From the NCBI RefSeq assembly GCF_000350085.1, contig NZ_CAUM01000146.1, positions 80,810 to 144,809 of the forward strand: 64,000 nt of DNA, given 5' to 3'. Positions 1-8,777 of this stretch are shown in pieces. The notes beneath the pieces were generated by a model, which saw nothing but the letters and a program-made list of their open reading frames with translations, searched no databases and was not told the DNA's origin. Position 1 is the first letter of the stretch. Each line of letters opens with the position of its first letter. Source of the stretch: Mesorhizobium metallidurans STM 2683 (GTDB lineage Bacteria; Pseudomonadota; Alphaproteobacteria; Rhizobiales; Rhizobiaceae). A program made the translations under genes and the position numbers.

Positions 1-888
1 AAGTCTGTCGCCGACGATGTCGAGGCCAACCAGAAACATGCCGTCGCTGACCAGTTTGGGGCGTACCATCTCGGCAATGCGCAACATCGTGTCCGTTACC
101 TTGACCTTGCGGGCGGTTCCGGCGGCATGGATGTTGGAGCGAACGTCGCCCTTGGCCGGGACGCGGCGAAAGGCGGCATAATTGCCATCGCGCATCAGCG
201 GCAGGCCGTTCATCAGGAAAAGGCGCACGTCACCAGCCTTGGCCTCCGGAATGTAGACCTGCGCGATGAGATAGCCGTCACCGCTGGCGGCCTCGAAAAT
301 CTGGTTGAGGTTGGAATCGGTGGCGGTCGCAATATGGAAGACGTTCTTGCCGCCCGACCCTTGCAGTGGTTTGACGATGCAGCCCTTCGGGTGTTTGTCG
401 ATGAATGCGCGTATTTCGGCAATGCTGCGCGATATCAGGGTTGACGGTCGAACCGCCTCGGGAAAGGTCTGCAAATAGAGCTTGCTCTGCGCCTGCGCCA
501 GGCCGTCAGGATCATTGACGACGATCACGCCGCGCTCCGCCGCGAGCCGGCCGAACATAACGCCCGCGTTGGCGGCCCATGGTCGATCGGTGGCGTCGAG
601 CGACGGGTCGTTGCGCAGAAACAAGATGTCGATATCGCTTGCCGCGAAGGTCTTTTTTTGCTTCGCGGCATCCTTCAAGGCAGCATGCAGCTTGTCGGAC
701 GTCTTATAGGGAGCGTCCGGCAAAACCGCTACGCTGACAGCCAGACTGTCATCCGGGCGCAATATGAAATCGCCTGGTTCGACATAGACAACAGAATGGC
801 CACGTTGGATTGCAGCCAGCGCCAGCGCTGTCGTCGTGTAGCCGGGCGTTTCGCTCTCAATCGAATTGACGAAGAACGCAATGCGCAT
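1..888 (-). CDS. ATP-grasp ligase, glutathione synthetase-like (3' end outside window)
   Basis: Read on the minus strand, an open frame of 296 codons starts at 888 (MRIAFFVNSIESETPGYTTT) and runs off the left edge without a stop. The N-terminal fold and the segment FLRNDPSLD...PWA resemble the glutathione synthetase (GshB) family; CIVKPLQGSGGKNVFHI looks like the ATP-grasp glycine-rich loop. The family joins an amino acid or peptide carboxylate to an amine using ATP. It starts 11 bases after the QEGLA gene stop, so it is probably the last gene of a three-gene operon. Since it travels with a peptidase and an N-formylglutamate amidohydrolase, its substrate may not be ordinary glutathione precursors; that part is inference. 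Confidence 0.8.
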   Translation of the reverse strand, partial: MRIAFFVNSIESETPGYTTTALALAAIQRGHSVVYVEPGDFILRPDDSLAVSVAVLPDAPYKTSDKLHAALKDAAKQKKTFAASDIDILFLRNDPSLDATDRPWAANAGVMFGRLAAERGVIVVNDPDGLAQAQSKLYLQTFPEAVRPSTLISRSIAEIRAFIDKHPKGCIVKPLQGSGGKNVFHIATATDSNLNQIFEAASGDGYLIAQVYIPEAKAGDVRLFLMNGLPLMRDGNYAAFRRVPAKGDVRSNIHAAGTARKVKVTDTMLRIAEMVRPKLVSDGMFLVGLDIVGDRL

Positions 889-899
889 AGGGGACTCCC

Positions 900-2768
900 T
901 CAGGTCTCAACCATATCGATCGGATCGATCCCTGCCATCGCTTTCTTGAGGCGCGGACGCGCCGCATCGGAAGAAAGGAATGCAGGTTCAAGGCGCGGCG
1001 CCCGCAACAAGCCGCGCGCGTTGAGTTCCTGGATGGCTCCGAAATGCGCTGCGGAGATCTTGCCGATCCAAAACGGCGTGAGGCTGCCACCGTGCTTCAG
1101 GTGATCGAGAACCTGCACCACGCCGCGCAGATAGATGGCGTCTTTTGCAAGGCCACCGCCGCGAAAGACACGCAGCACGACGTTGAAGGCGCTGCGATCA
1201 TCGAGACCGAAATCCCTATGAAGAACGTGGAAGGTTTCCTCGAACGTCGCGCCGGCGAGCATCGCCTGACAGGCGATGACCCTGGCCGCGATCAGCCGCA
1301 AGCGCGCCGCGGTCATGCCGCCGACCAGATACTCCGCCAGCACGGCCAGCCCCTCCTGCATGCCCTCATAGCCCGCAAGCCCGTTGCGGAAGATGGAGAG
1401 CCCCTGCGCATCGCCATTGAAATAGGTCAGCAGATGAACACCGATCTCGTGACTGAGCAGCGCAGTCAGACGCTCTGGTGGAAGGTTGGTATCGCGCGAA
1501 ACCAGCAGCCGGTTTCGAGAGACGAGGAGGCCGGCCGGCAGGTCGCCGCGGATCTCCACGGAAGCATCGAATTCCGGATAGGCTGCCCGGTATCCGGCGA
1601 TCATGTCCCGCGCGGCCGCGGCAACGGCGTCGGCGCCCAGGCCCTTCTGCCGGGCGGCCGACGCAACGCGGGGCACCTTTTCGAGAATGGTGTGTGCCCT
1701 CGCCGCCAGGCTTGGCTCGACGCTGCCATGGAGTGCTCGTCCGAATTCGAGGAAGCGAGGCGTTTCGCGTGCCGCGAGCATCGACAGTTGGAGATCGAGT
1801 TCCTGCTGCCTTTCAGAGAGCAGCTTGGTCAGGAGCGTATCTTCCAGATGATCGAGAGAGACCGAATAGAGCTTCCGCTTCTGGGCGGCAACCTCGAACT
1901 CGAGCGGCCTGTAGAGCAGTGCGGGCATACGCTCGAAGCCGCCGGCCTGGAATTCCAGCCAGGCTGGTTCGGCGTTGATCGGTGTGACGGCAAGCAGAAA
2001 GTCGAATGTCGACGCGACGTTGTCGACCGCCCGGTCGGCGCGCACGACAGCGTCGATATAGGCGCGGCGACCCAGTGAGCGATGGGTTGCCGGCTGTTCC
2101 AGCCTTGATGCCTTTAGGAAAGCGCTGACGGCCTGAAGTCCAGAATCCACCATGTTGGCGACGACAAGGTCGCGCAATTCAGGATAGACACGCTCGCTGC
2201 CAGGTACCTTGTAGATCGGCGCGAAGCGCACCGTCAGTTCAGCGACATCGCCGAGATAATCCGTGAGCCGTGCTTCGGCACGTGTCGCGGGATTGAGTTC
2301 GTCGACGCGAGGCGTGCGGTATTTTGCTTCGCGTCCGGACGCAGCAGTGGCGAAGCGCTTGAGCGCCGCCTTCTCCGCCGCCGTTTTGCCGCTGGCCAGT
2401 GCAATCTCGAAAGGCGGCAGGAACGGCACGTCCTCGGTCAGAAACCGGTCTTCGGCCAACTCGCCGATGTCGAGCACGAGGAATGCGCCGCAATGATCGC
2501 GCATCCTTCGCGCCACCAGCCGCGCGACCTCACCGGCGAAGCCAGTATCGGCCACGATCAGATAGGACGCGTTGGCGGAAACAATTTGGAATGCCGCATC
2601 CTGGTGCGACCCGACATGGACGCAGAGAAAGGGCAGCGGCCGATCGATGTGCAAACGGTTGCCGTCGCCGAACTCGCGGCGGATCGGCTTGCCGTCCCGC
2701 AAAAGCGCATCCAGGTCCGCTTCGATCTGCGCCAGCGGAGACATAACCTCGACGAGCTTCGGCTTCAT
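900..2768 (-). CDS. QEGLA-motif zinc peptidase-like protein (DUF1704 / MATCAP family)
   Basis: A 622-residue protein. The C-terminal half has HEIGVH at residues 440-445, followed by QEGLA at 471-475. These fit the HExxxH zinc site and the family motif of 'flavohemoglobin expression-modulating QEGLA motif' proteins (DUF1704), the same family as eukaryotic tubulin tyrosine carboxypeptidases. The N-terminal 200 residues are a less conserved alpha/beta region. No signal peptide is seen, so it is probably cytoplasmic. Its start overlaps the stop of the upstream amidohydrolase by 4 bases, indicating translational coupling. The substrate is unknown; a carboxypeptidase or amide-hydrolysing role is inferred from the family. 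Confidence 0.85.
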   Translation of the reverse strand: MKPKLVEVMSPLAQIEADLDALLRDGKPIRREFGDGNRLHIDRPLPFLCVHVGSHQDAAFQIVSANASYLIVADTGFAGEVARLVARRMRDHCGAFLVLDIGELAEDRFLTEDVPFLPPFEIALASGKTAAEKAALKRFATAASGREAKYRTPRVDELNPATRAEARLTDYLGDVAELTVRFAPIYKVPGSERVYPELRDLVVANMVDSGLQAVSAFLKASRLEQPATHRSLGRRAYIDAVVRADRAVDNVASTFDFLLAVTPINAEPAWLEFQAGGFERMPALLYRPLEFEVAAQKRKLYSVSLDHLEDTLLTKLLSERQQELDLQLSMLAARETPRFLEFGRALHGSVEPSLAARAHTILEKVPRVASAARQKGLGADAVAAAARDMIAGYRAAYPEFDASVEIRGDLPAGLLVSRNRLLVSRDTNLPPERLTALLSHEIGVHLLTYFNGDAQGLSIFRNGLAGYEGMQEGLAVLAEYLVGGMTAARLRLIAARVIACQAMLAGATFEETFHVLHRDFGLDDRSAFNVVLRVFRGGGLAKDAIYLRGVVQVLDHLKHGGSLTPFWIGKISAAHFGAIQELNARGLLRAPRLEPAFLSSDAARPRLKKAMAGIDPIDMVET

Positions 2769-3586
2769 GTCATGCCTCGCAGCGCGGCCTCAAGAACCGG
2801 CACCGTGGACGCCAGCATGGCGCGCAGCCGTTCGATTGCCGCCCAGTCGGGGTTGCCGCTCCATTCGTCCATGAAAATCTTCTTGAACTCGACCGCGATG
2901 GCACAGCCGGTTTCGGGGAAATTGGCGTGGACGAAACGGGTCTGTTCGCCCTTGCCCTGGAACGATACATTCTCGCGTATGTCGATCGGCTCGCCATTGA
3001 GACGCTGGCCGCGCAATGTCTCCATGAAGGCGTCGACCACCGGCGCCCAGCGCGCGCGGTCCATGGAGAATGTGCCGATATTGATGTCGGGCGCGACATC
3101 TTGCGACGCGGGCACTGCTTTCGGCCCTTCGCGCCGGTGATTATAGCTGTGGACGTCGACAAGGACGAACCGGCCATGGCGCTTCTCGACATCGGTCAGG
3201 ACACGCCTGAGCTCGCCGTAGAACGCGTCGTGAAAGGCAGCAGATTCGTTCACAATGTCTTCAGCCGGCGGCTCTCGCCATACGTTCAGGCCCCAGGACT
3301 GGTCCGGCGACCGATAGATGGCAGCGTCGCGCGCGCGGTTCAGATCGACTTGAAAGCGCGATCGATGAACGACGATCTGGGTTGGGAAATCGGCGATAAA
3401 GTGCTCGGTGAAGGGGTCCTCCTCCCGCAGCCGGTCAGGATCAGGGATGCACATGAGCGATTGGCAGGCGCGCCCGATGTCGGAGCCGCTGTGGATCGCC
3501 GTGCCGATGACGGGAGAATCGCCCAGCTTGATTGTCCAGCCTGCCTGGGGCCTGCCCGGAGCACTATTGAAAGTGGATTTGTTCAC
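2765..3586 (-). CDS. N-formylglutamate amidohydrolase family protein
   Basis: A 273-residue protein of the N-formylglutamate amidohydrolase family, metal-dependent enzymes related to M14-type peptidases. The segment FVLVDVHSYNHRREGP carries the conserved DxHS-type metal-binding strand, and an earlier segment (DSPVIGTAIHSGSDIG) carries another conserved histidine. It is the first gene of the cluster with the QEGLA peptidase (4-base overlap) and the ATP-grasp ligase. No other histidine-utilisation genes lie nearby, so a hut role is unlikely. A hydrolase acting on an N-acyl or peptide-linked glutamate is a reasonable but untested inference. Confidence 0.85.
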   Translation of the reverse strand: MNKSTFNSAPGRPQAGWTIKLGDSPVIGTAIHSGSDIGRACQSLMCIPDPDRLREEDPFTEHFIADFPTQIVVHRSRFQVDLNRARDAAIYRSPDQSWGLNVWREPPAEDIVNESAAFHDAFYGELRRVLTDVEKRHGRFVLVDVHSYNHRREGPKAVPASQDVAPDINIGTFSMDRARWAPVVDAFMETLRGQRLNGEPIDIRENVSFQGKGEQTRFVHANFPETGCAIAVEFKKIFMDEWSGNPDWAAIERLRAMLASTVPVLEAALRGMT

Positions 3587-3814
3587 GATCCATCGAAATG
3601 CGCGGAGAGGGTCAGCGGTTCCGGTTCATAAGGCAAGCCCAACGGGTTTACTTCTAAGAAACCGAATCCTCAACATGGAAGACAGACGCCGGAGACGATT
3701 GAGACCTGTCAGAGCTTCGCTGCCGCTTTCCGACAAGGAAATAGTTTGCTCCTCATGGAGTGAAACCCGCAAGGCCAAGGCCACATTGACGATCACGGAA
3801 GGCGAGGAAGCCGA

Positions 3815-3891
3815 TGGTACCGTTGGCTGGGATCGAACCAGCGACCTCCGGATCCACAATCCGGCGCTCTAACCATCTGAGCTACAACGGC
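3815..3891 (-). tRNA. tRNA-His (GTG)
   Basis: A 77-nt cloverleaf on the minus strand. Anticodon stem CCGGA/TCCGG encloses loop TTGTGGA, anticodon GTG. The T arm is GCTGG-TTCGATC-CCAGC and CCA is encoded. The acceptor pairs GCCGTTG with CAACGGT, giving a G1:U72 wobble. The base before position 1 is T rather than the usual G-1, and the discriminator is A73, as known for a clade of alphaproteobacteria. Confidence 0.96.
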
Positions 3892-4121
3892 ACGTTTGCC
3901 TGAGCGGGATCGAGGCTCATTCTCCAGGATGCGCTCTGTCGCTCGGCGATGCGTCCATACGGGCTATCGGAGTTTAATTCAAGACTTTTGGCAGCGCATC
4001 GCCCTGAAAATCAGAACCGGTTTTCGCCGGGATCATGCGCAAACCCAAGGTTCTACAGCGGCCTTTGCGCCTCCAAGGACGTGTGGCGCTGTAGCGAACC
4101 ATCGTTTCGCAACCTTCCGCC

Positions 4122-4245
4122 GGGCAAAGAAAAAGGCCGGCGGGAGGAGGTGCCGGCCTTTTCCTGTTACGAGCCAGCGGGAGGAGGTGCTGGCTGGTCA
4201 CCCCGGAGAGCAGAGGGAGGAGGTTCCACCCGCCGGGTATTCATT
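4122..4245 (-). ncRNA. Candidate Cuckoo/ar14-type anti-Shine-Dalgarno small RNA
   Basis: Read on the minus strand, this stretch has three copies of ACCTCCTCCC. The first (4213-4223) is flanked by CCCGG/CCGGG arms. The second (4179-4188) is the whole loop of a 7-bp hairpin AGCCAGC/GCTGGCT. The third (4142-4151) is the loop of an 11-bp hairpin AAAAGGCCGGC/GCCGGCCTTTTT that ends in a T-rich tail and looks like an intrinsic terminator. Paired stem-loops showing CCUCCUCCC, the last serving as terminator, are the hallmark of the alphaproteobacterial Cuckoo RNA family. It lies 77 bases downstream of the phasin stop on the same strand, so it may be processed from that transcript or have its own promoter. 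The 5' end is approximate. Confidence 0.75.
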
Positions 4246-4321
4246 TTCACCAATTCTATCGCATATCTATTTGTCTGACGAAATGCGACGTTTTGATGCA
4301 TCTTCGCGTTGTGCGCAAATA

Positions 4322-4780
4322 TTAGGCGGCCTTGATGTCCTTTACGGCCTTCTCGAAGGCGGTCTTGATCGGCTTGGAGACGTCCTCGGCAGCCTTGGAG
4401 GCGACGGTCTGGAAATCCTTGGCCTGCTCGACGGTCATTTCGACGTGCTTGCGCAGGAATGCGGTCTGCAGCTCGACGACTTCCGACAGCGACTTCGCGC
4501 CGATCAGAGCCTCGAGATGCGAGAAGCCGGCTTCGGCATTGGCACGCAAAGCAGCGATGGTCTTGAGCGACAGGTCGCTGGAAACGGTCTTGGCGGTCTC
4601 GAAGGTCGACTCCAGAGCCTTCTGGGTCTCCTCGGCGCCGGTCTTCAGCTTGGCATAGGCCTCTTTCGACTGCTCAACGCCCTTTTCGGCGAAAGCGCGG
4701 ATCTGGTCGGTGGCCTTGGAAGCGTCGAAGCTCGGGAATTCAACGTTTTCGATCGTCTCGGCAGTTTTGGTCCTGGACAT
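4322..4780 (-). CDS. Phasin family protein
   Basis: A 152-residue, lysine- and alanine-rich, mostly helical protein typical of phasins (family 2), which coat polyhydroxyalkanoate granules. Characteristic stretches are AFAEKGVEQSKEAYAKLK and FLRKHVEMTVEQAKDFQ. The start at 4780 is chosen because AAGGATGG lies just upstream and the protein then begins MSRTKTAETIENVEFPSF; the frame is open for 37 more codons but without family-like sequence. The gene is monocistronic apart from the candidate sRNA just downstream. With the acetoacetyl-CoA synthetase nearby it suggests active storage-polymer metabolism. Confidence 0.92.
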   Translation of the reverse strand: MSRTKTAETIENVEFPSFDASKATDQIRAFAEKGVEQSKEAYAKLKTGAEETQKALESTFETAKTVSSDLSLKTIAALRANAEAGFSHLEALIGAKSLSEVVELQTAFLRKHVEMTVEQAKDFQTVASKAAEDVSKPIKTAFEKAVKDIKAA

Positions 4781-4977
4781 TTTCCATCCTTGTGGTGGCA
4801 GCGGCTTTGAAGGAAAGCCGTCTCGTTCATGTATGATGGCAATATAAAGGCAAATTTTGTGCATTGCAACATCTTTGTTGCAGCGCACCATAAAATCTTA
4901 AGCGGCGTTAACCAAACGCCCAGAGATTCCGACCGCTGCACGCAATGGCTTGTAGACCTTCGCGCCGTCGGCTTTTA

Positions 4978-4992
4978 TTAACAAAGCGTTAA
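4978..4992. promoter_or_regulatory. CtrA box (TTAA-N7-TTAA)
   Basis: TTAA at 4978-4981 and TTAA at 4989-4992 are separated by exactly seven bases, matching the full CtrA consensus. It lies 49 bases before the start of the PdhS-like kinase and about 200 bases before the divergent phasin start. A second TTAA pair at 4898-4911 has six-base spacing and is off consensus. Confidence 0.6.
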
Positions 4993-5040
4993 CTCAAAAT
5001 TGCCCGATCGAGAGGGTTGCCCAGAGGGTTCACTAGCCGC

Positions 5041-8000
5041 ATGCCGTCCGAAAACTACTCCTTTCTCGACGTCGCTGTGCTTGACGCGGTCCGCCAGCGC
5101 TTTGCCGCCGGCGACGCGATCGCCGTTCTGCCGGCCGACCTCGAACAGGTGATCTGGGCCAACGGACCAGGAGCGGCCGTGTTCGGCTACCCGGACATCG
5201 AGGCGATCATCGGCAGCTCGGCAGGGTTGCCGATGATCGCCAGGCGCCAGATCATGGCGACAAGCGGTTTTCCGGAGATCGGCCGCGACCGCGCCATCAC
5301 GGTTCGGCTGGCCACCGGCCTGACCAGCCGCGCGATTGGCTTCCTGGCCACCGCTATCACCATGCCGGATGGCGAGAATGCGATCATGCTGGCAGTGCCG
5401 GCAGCGCAAGCCGGCTCGCGCAACGCCGCCGAGATTGCCGATCGGGCGATCAGCGGCTTTACCGAGGACGGTCACTTCATCGCCTTTGTCGACGCCAAGG
5501 GCGGTATCGAGGCAGCTTCGGATGGTTTTTCGGCGCTTGGCATCCTGCCCGAGACGCTGGCAGCACTCGTGGCCGATGTAACGAATGAGAGCGAGCGCAT
5601 CGTCAAGCGCCTCGTTCCAGGCGGCGCCACCTCCTATCCGGCCGGCCTCGCCCGGCTGACGGATGAGCGGCACCTGCTGGTGGTGATCGACGAGGACAGG
5701 CTCGATAGCGAAGCTCTTGGCGACGGGGGCCCGGTGGAGACGGAAGCCGGCGCCGATACGGCGACGGACGCCGTACCGCCGATTGTCGAAGCGGCATCGG
5801 CTGAGCATGACATTGCAAATGCAACCGAACGAAGCCCGCAAACCGCCGATAGCGCTCGCCCGGCGCCCGGCGGAACGCCGGCGCAGCATGACCATTGGTA
5901 CTTCAGCGCCAGTGAGGATGAGACGCGCGAGCCGGTAAGGCCGGAAGCCCCTTTGCTTAGCGAAGCACCCGCCGGGGCGGATATTCCAGCACAAGGCAGC
6001 GCGCGAGACATCGCCGAACCCGCCTACCCGGCCGAGCCCCCCACGCGAACCATCGACCGCGCCGCGGCGCCGCTGCGCTTCGTCTGGCGCACCGACGCCG
6101 AGGGCAAGTTCAGTGCCCTTTCACCCGAATTCGCCGAGATCGTCGGCAAGCCCGCCGCCGACGTGATCGGCCGGCGCTTCAGGGACGTCGCGGCCGCCTT
6201 TGGCCTCGATGCATCCGGCGAGATCGCCGGCCTGCTCGAGCGGCGCGACACCTGGTCCGGCCGTTCGGTGCTGTGGCCGGTTGCCGGCACCGATCTCAAA
6301 ATACCCGTCGACCTGGCGGCGCTGCCCGTCTATGGCCGCAGCCGCGCCTTCGAAGGCTTCCGCGGTTTCGGCGTCGCCCGCACCGGCGATGCGGCGGTCG
6401 ATCCGGAAGCGATCGGGATGGCGCTTGTCCCCAATGACCAGGCGCCGGCAGCCGCCGGACCTGAGATCACCGGGCCTGAGATCACGGAGACTGTGCCCGA
6501 AGCACCGAAGGAAACCGATCCGTTCAAGGGCGAGGTGCCGGCGCTGACCATTGTGCCAAAGCCGGAACGTCGCTTTGCCGACAAGGTGATCCGGCTGGCG
6601 GAGCACAGGCAGCCCGCCAACGACAAGGGCCTGTCGACGCTGGAGCGCAGTGCATTCCGCGAGATCGGCGAGCGGCTTAGGAAGGAGAATGTCCCGGTCG
6701 AGCGAGCCGATGTCGAAAAGCCGGCGGAACTGGTGGCGGAACCGGCCGAAACCAATAGCGAAGACGAGAAGGATATCGCAAGACTCGACGGCAAGCAGCC
6801 GGACGCGGCCGTGCAGGAACAGCCGGAGGCTGTCCAGGAGCAGCCGGGACCATCAGCCGTGTCCAACATCACGGGCTCGCTGCTTAACTACGCCGACCGG
6901 GACCATGTAGCCGACAACAGCGATGACGCACCTCGCTCGGAACCGGACAAGGCTGAAGCGCAGGAGATCGCCCAACCTACCGGCACGGACAGCCGATCGA
7001 GCGCCAGCGAAGCGCCGCGGCGTGCTGAGACCACCGAAGACGACGACAGCATGATCGCGGACGATTTCCGCGATGCGGAAGACAGCGAGGACTGGGCGCG
7101 CGCCGATAGCGAGGAAACCCGTCCGTCAACCGATGACATCGCGAATACCGATGACGTGGAGCCGGCACCCGTCGGGCGGCCACGTCTCCAGGTGCCGCCA
7201 CTCAAGCTGGAAGGGTTTGTACCGTCGGCTTTTTTCGCCGGAGACGACAAGGCTCCGGATATTTCGATCCTCGGCAAGCTGCCGGTGCCGCTCCTCATCC
7301 ATTCCGGCGACGACCTTCACTACGCCAATGAGGAATTCCTCGGCCTGACCGGCTATGACACGCTCGACGATCTGGAGGAGGCAGGCGGCCTCGGCGCGCT
7401 GTTTGCCGATCCTTACGACGACAGCGCCTCCGACGGCACCGATCACGCGCTGCGGTTGAAGACACGTGACGGCCAGGAGTTTCCGATCGAGGCTCTTTTG
7501 CGCGCGGTTCCGTGGCGTACCGGCAAGGCGCTGATGCTGGTCGTGCGCCGTTCCGGCGACGACGATGCACCGCCGGCGGCCCTGCACGGTGCTGCGGACG
7601 AGCAGACGCAGCCCGACATCCCCGAGCTCAAGGCACGCATCGCCGAGATGCGCACCATCATCGACACCGCGACCGACGGCGTCGTGCTGATTGGCCGCGA
7701 CGGAACGATCCGCTCGATCAGCCGTCCGGCTGAAGCACTGTTCGGCTTCGACAGCGACGAGGTGACCGGCAAGTCTTTCGTCTCGCTGTTTGCCATCGAA
7801 AGCCAGCGCGCGGCGCGGGACTATCTCGACGGACTGTCCGAACCCGGCGTGGCAAGCGTGCTCAATGACGGCCGCGAGGTGATCGGACGCGAGGCGCAAG
7901 GGCGCTTCATCCCGCTGTTCATGACCATCGGCAGGCTGCCCAATGACAGCGGCTTCTGCGCGGTGGTGCGCGACATAACGCAATGGAAGCGGGCCGAAGA

Positions 8001-8745
8001 GGATCTGACCCAGGCGCGCGCGGTGGCCGAGCGCGCTTCCTCGCAGAAAACCGACTTCCTCGCCCGCATCAGTCACGAGATCCGCACACCGCTCAACGCC
8101 ATCATCGGCTTTTCCGAGTTGATGGTGGATGAGAAATTCGGGCCGGTCGCCAATGATCGCTACCGCGACTATCTGCGCGACATCAACCGGTCGGGCAACC
8201 ACGTGCTCGACCTGGTCAACGATCTGCTCGACATTTCGAAGATCGAGGCCGGTCAGCAGGAGATGGCCTACGAGGCGGTGTCGCTCAACGACACGCTCGC
8301 CGAAACGGTGGCGATGATGCAGCCGCAGGCCAACCGCGAACGTGTCATCATCCGCTCCAGCTTCGCATCGCGGCTGCCGGAAGTGGTGGCCGACCTGCGC
8401 AGCGTGCGCCAGATCGCGCTGAACATCCTGTCGAATGCCATTCGCTACACTCAGGCCGGCGGCCAGGTCATCGTTTCGACCGCCTACGAGGCTTCGGGCG
8501 ATGTCGTCATGCGCGTTCGCGACACCGGCATCGGCATGAGCCAGTCGGAGATCGAGCAGGCGCTGAAGCCGTTCAAGCAGATCAATGCGCTGAAGCGCGG
8601 ACGCGGTGACGGCACTGGTCTCGGGCTGCCGCTGACCAAGGCCATGGTCGAGGCGAACCGGGCCCGCTTCACCATCAACTCGACGCCCGGCGAAGGCACC
8701 CTCGTCGAGATCGCTTTTCCATCGACGCGCGTGCTGGCCGAATAG
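5041..8745 (+). CDS. Multi-PAS sensor histidine kinase, PdhS/DivJ/PleC type
   Basis: A 1234-residue protein without an obvious transmembrane segment. PAS-like regions lie near residues 344-455, 740-860 and 863-985, separated by long acidic, Pro/Ala/Glu-rich linkers (about 230-340 and 560-720). The HisKA domain has SHEIRTPLNAIIGFSELM with His1012 as the likely phosphoacceptor. An HATPase domain follows, with the N box near 1133, DTGIGMS near 1161 and GTGLGLPL near 1192. The HisKA type (DYLRDINRSGNHVLDLVNDLLDISKIEAG) is that of kinases acting on DivK in the cell-cycle network. ATG 5041 is preferred over an in-frame TTG at 5017. There is no linked response regulator, as usual for this class. A CtrA box lies just upstream. 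Confidence 0.88.
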   Translation: MPSENYSFLDVAVLDAVRQRFAAGDAIAVLPADLEQVIWANGPGAAVFGYPDIEAIIGSSAGLPMIARRQIMATSGFPEIGRDRAITVRLATGLTSRAIGFLATAITMPDGENAIMLAVPAAQAGSRNAAEIADRAISGFTEDGHFIAFVDAKGGIEAASDGFSALGILPETLAALVADVTNESERIVKRLVPGGATSYPAGLARLTDERHLLVVIDEDRLDSEALGDGGPVETEAGADTATDAVPPIVEAASAEHDIANATERSPQTADSARPAPGGTPAQHDHWYFSASEDETREPVRPEAPLLSEAPAGADIPAQGSARDIAEPAYPAEPPTRTIDRAAAPLRFVWRTDAEGKFSALSPEFAEIVGKPAADVIGRRFRDVAAAFGLDASGEIAGLLERRDTWSGRSVLWPVAGTDLKIPVDLAALPVYGRSRAFEGFRGFGVARTGDAAVDPEAIGMALVPNDQAPAAAGPEITGPEITETVPEAPKETDPFKGEVPALTIVPKPERRFADKVIRLAEHRQPANDKGLSTLERSAFREIGERLRKENVPVERADVEKPAELVAEPAETNSEDEKDIARLDGKQPDAAVQEQPEAVQEQPGPSAVSNITGSLLNYADRDHVADNSDDAPRSEPDKAEAQEIAQPTGTDSRSSASEAPRRAETTEDDDSMIADDFRDAEDSEDWARADSEETRPSTDDIANTDDVEPAPVGRPRLQVPPLKLEGFVPSAFFAGDDKAPDISILGKLPVPLLIHSGDDLHYANEEFLGLTGYDTLDDLEEAGGLGALFADPYDDSASDGTDHALRLKTRDGQEFPIEALLRAVPWRTGKALMLVVRRSGDDDAPPAALHGAADEQTQPDIPELKARIAEMRTIIDTATDGVVLIGRDGTIRSISRPAEALFGFDSDEVTGKSFVSLFAIESQRAARDYLDGLSEPGVASVLNDGREVIGREAQGRFIPLFMTIGRLPNDSGFCAVVRDITQWKRAEEDLTQARAVAERASSQKTDFLARISHEIRTPLNAIIGFSELMVDEKFGPVANDRYRDYLRDINRSGNHVLDLVNDLLDISKIEAGQQEMAYEAVSLNDTLAETVAMMQPQANRERVIIRSSFASRLPEVVADLRSVRQIALNILSNAIRYTQAGGQVIVSTAYEASGDVVMRVRDTGIGMSQSEIEQALKPFKQINALKRGRGDGTGLGLPLTKAMVEANRARFTINSTPGEGTLVEIAFPSTRVLAE

Positions 8746-8753
8746 AATAAAAG

Positions 8754-8777
8754 AAAGGCGTCCCACGGGACGCCTTT
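8754..8777 (+). terminator. Intrinsic terminator after the histidine kinase gene
   Basis: Inverted repeat AAAGGCGTCC / GGACGCCTTT around a CACG tetraloop, 8 bases after the kinase stop. The T tract is short, and the symmetric A/T flanks could also serve the opposite strand. Confidence 0.6.

Noticed and set aside
2399..3140. Plus-strand frames across the QEGLA and amidohydrolase genes
   Set aside because: They are shadows of conserved minus-strand genes with family motifs.
4898..4911. Second TTAA pair as another CtrA box
   Set aside because: Spacing is six rather than seven bases and the flanks do not fit.
7126..8766. A 546-codon open frame on the minus strand opposite the histidine kinase
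   Set aside because: It is antisense to clear HisKA and HATPase domains, has no recognisable protein features, and arises from GC-rich third-position bias. The same holds for long antisense frames at 11381-12919, 18662-20278 and 49019-50551.
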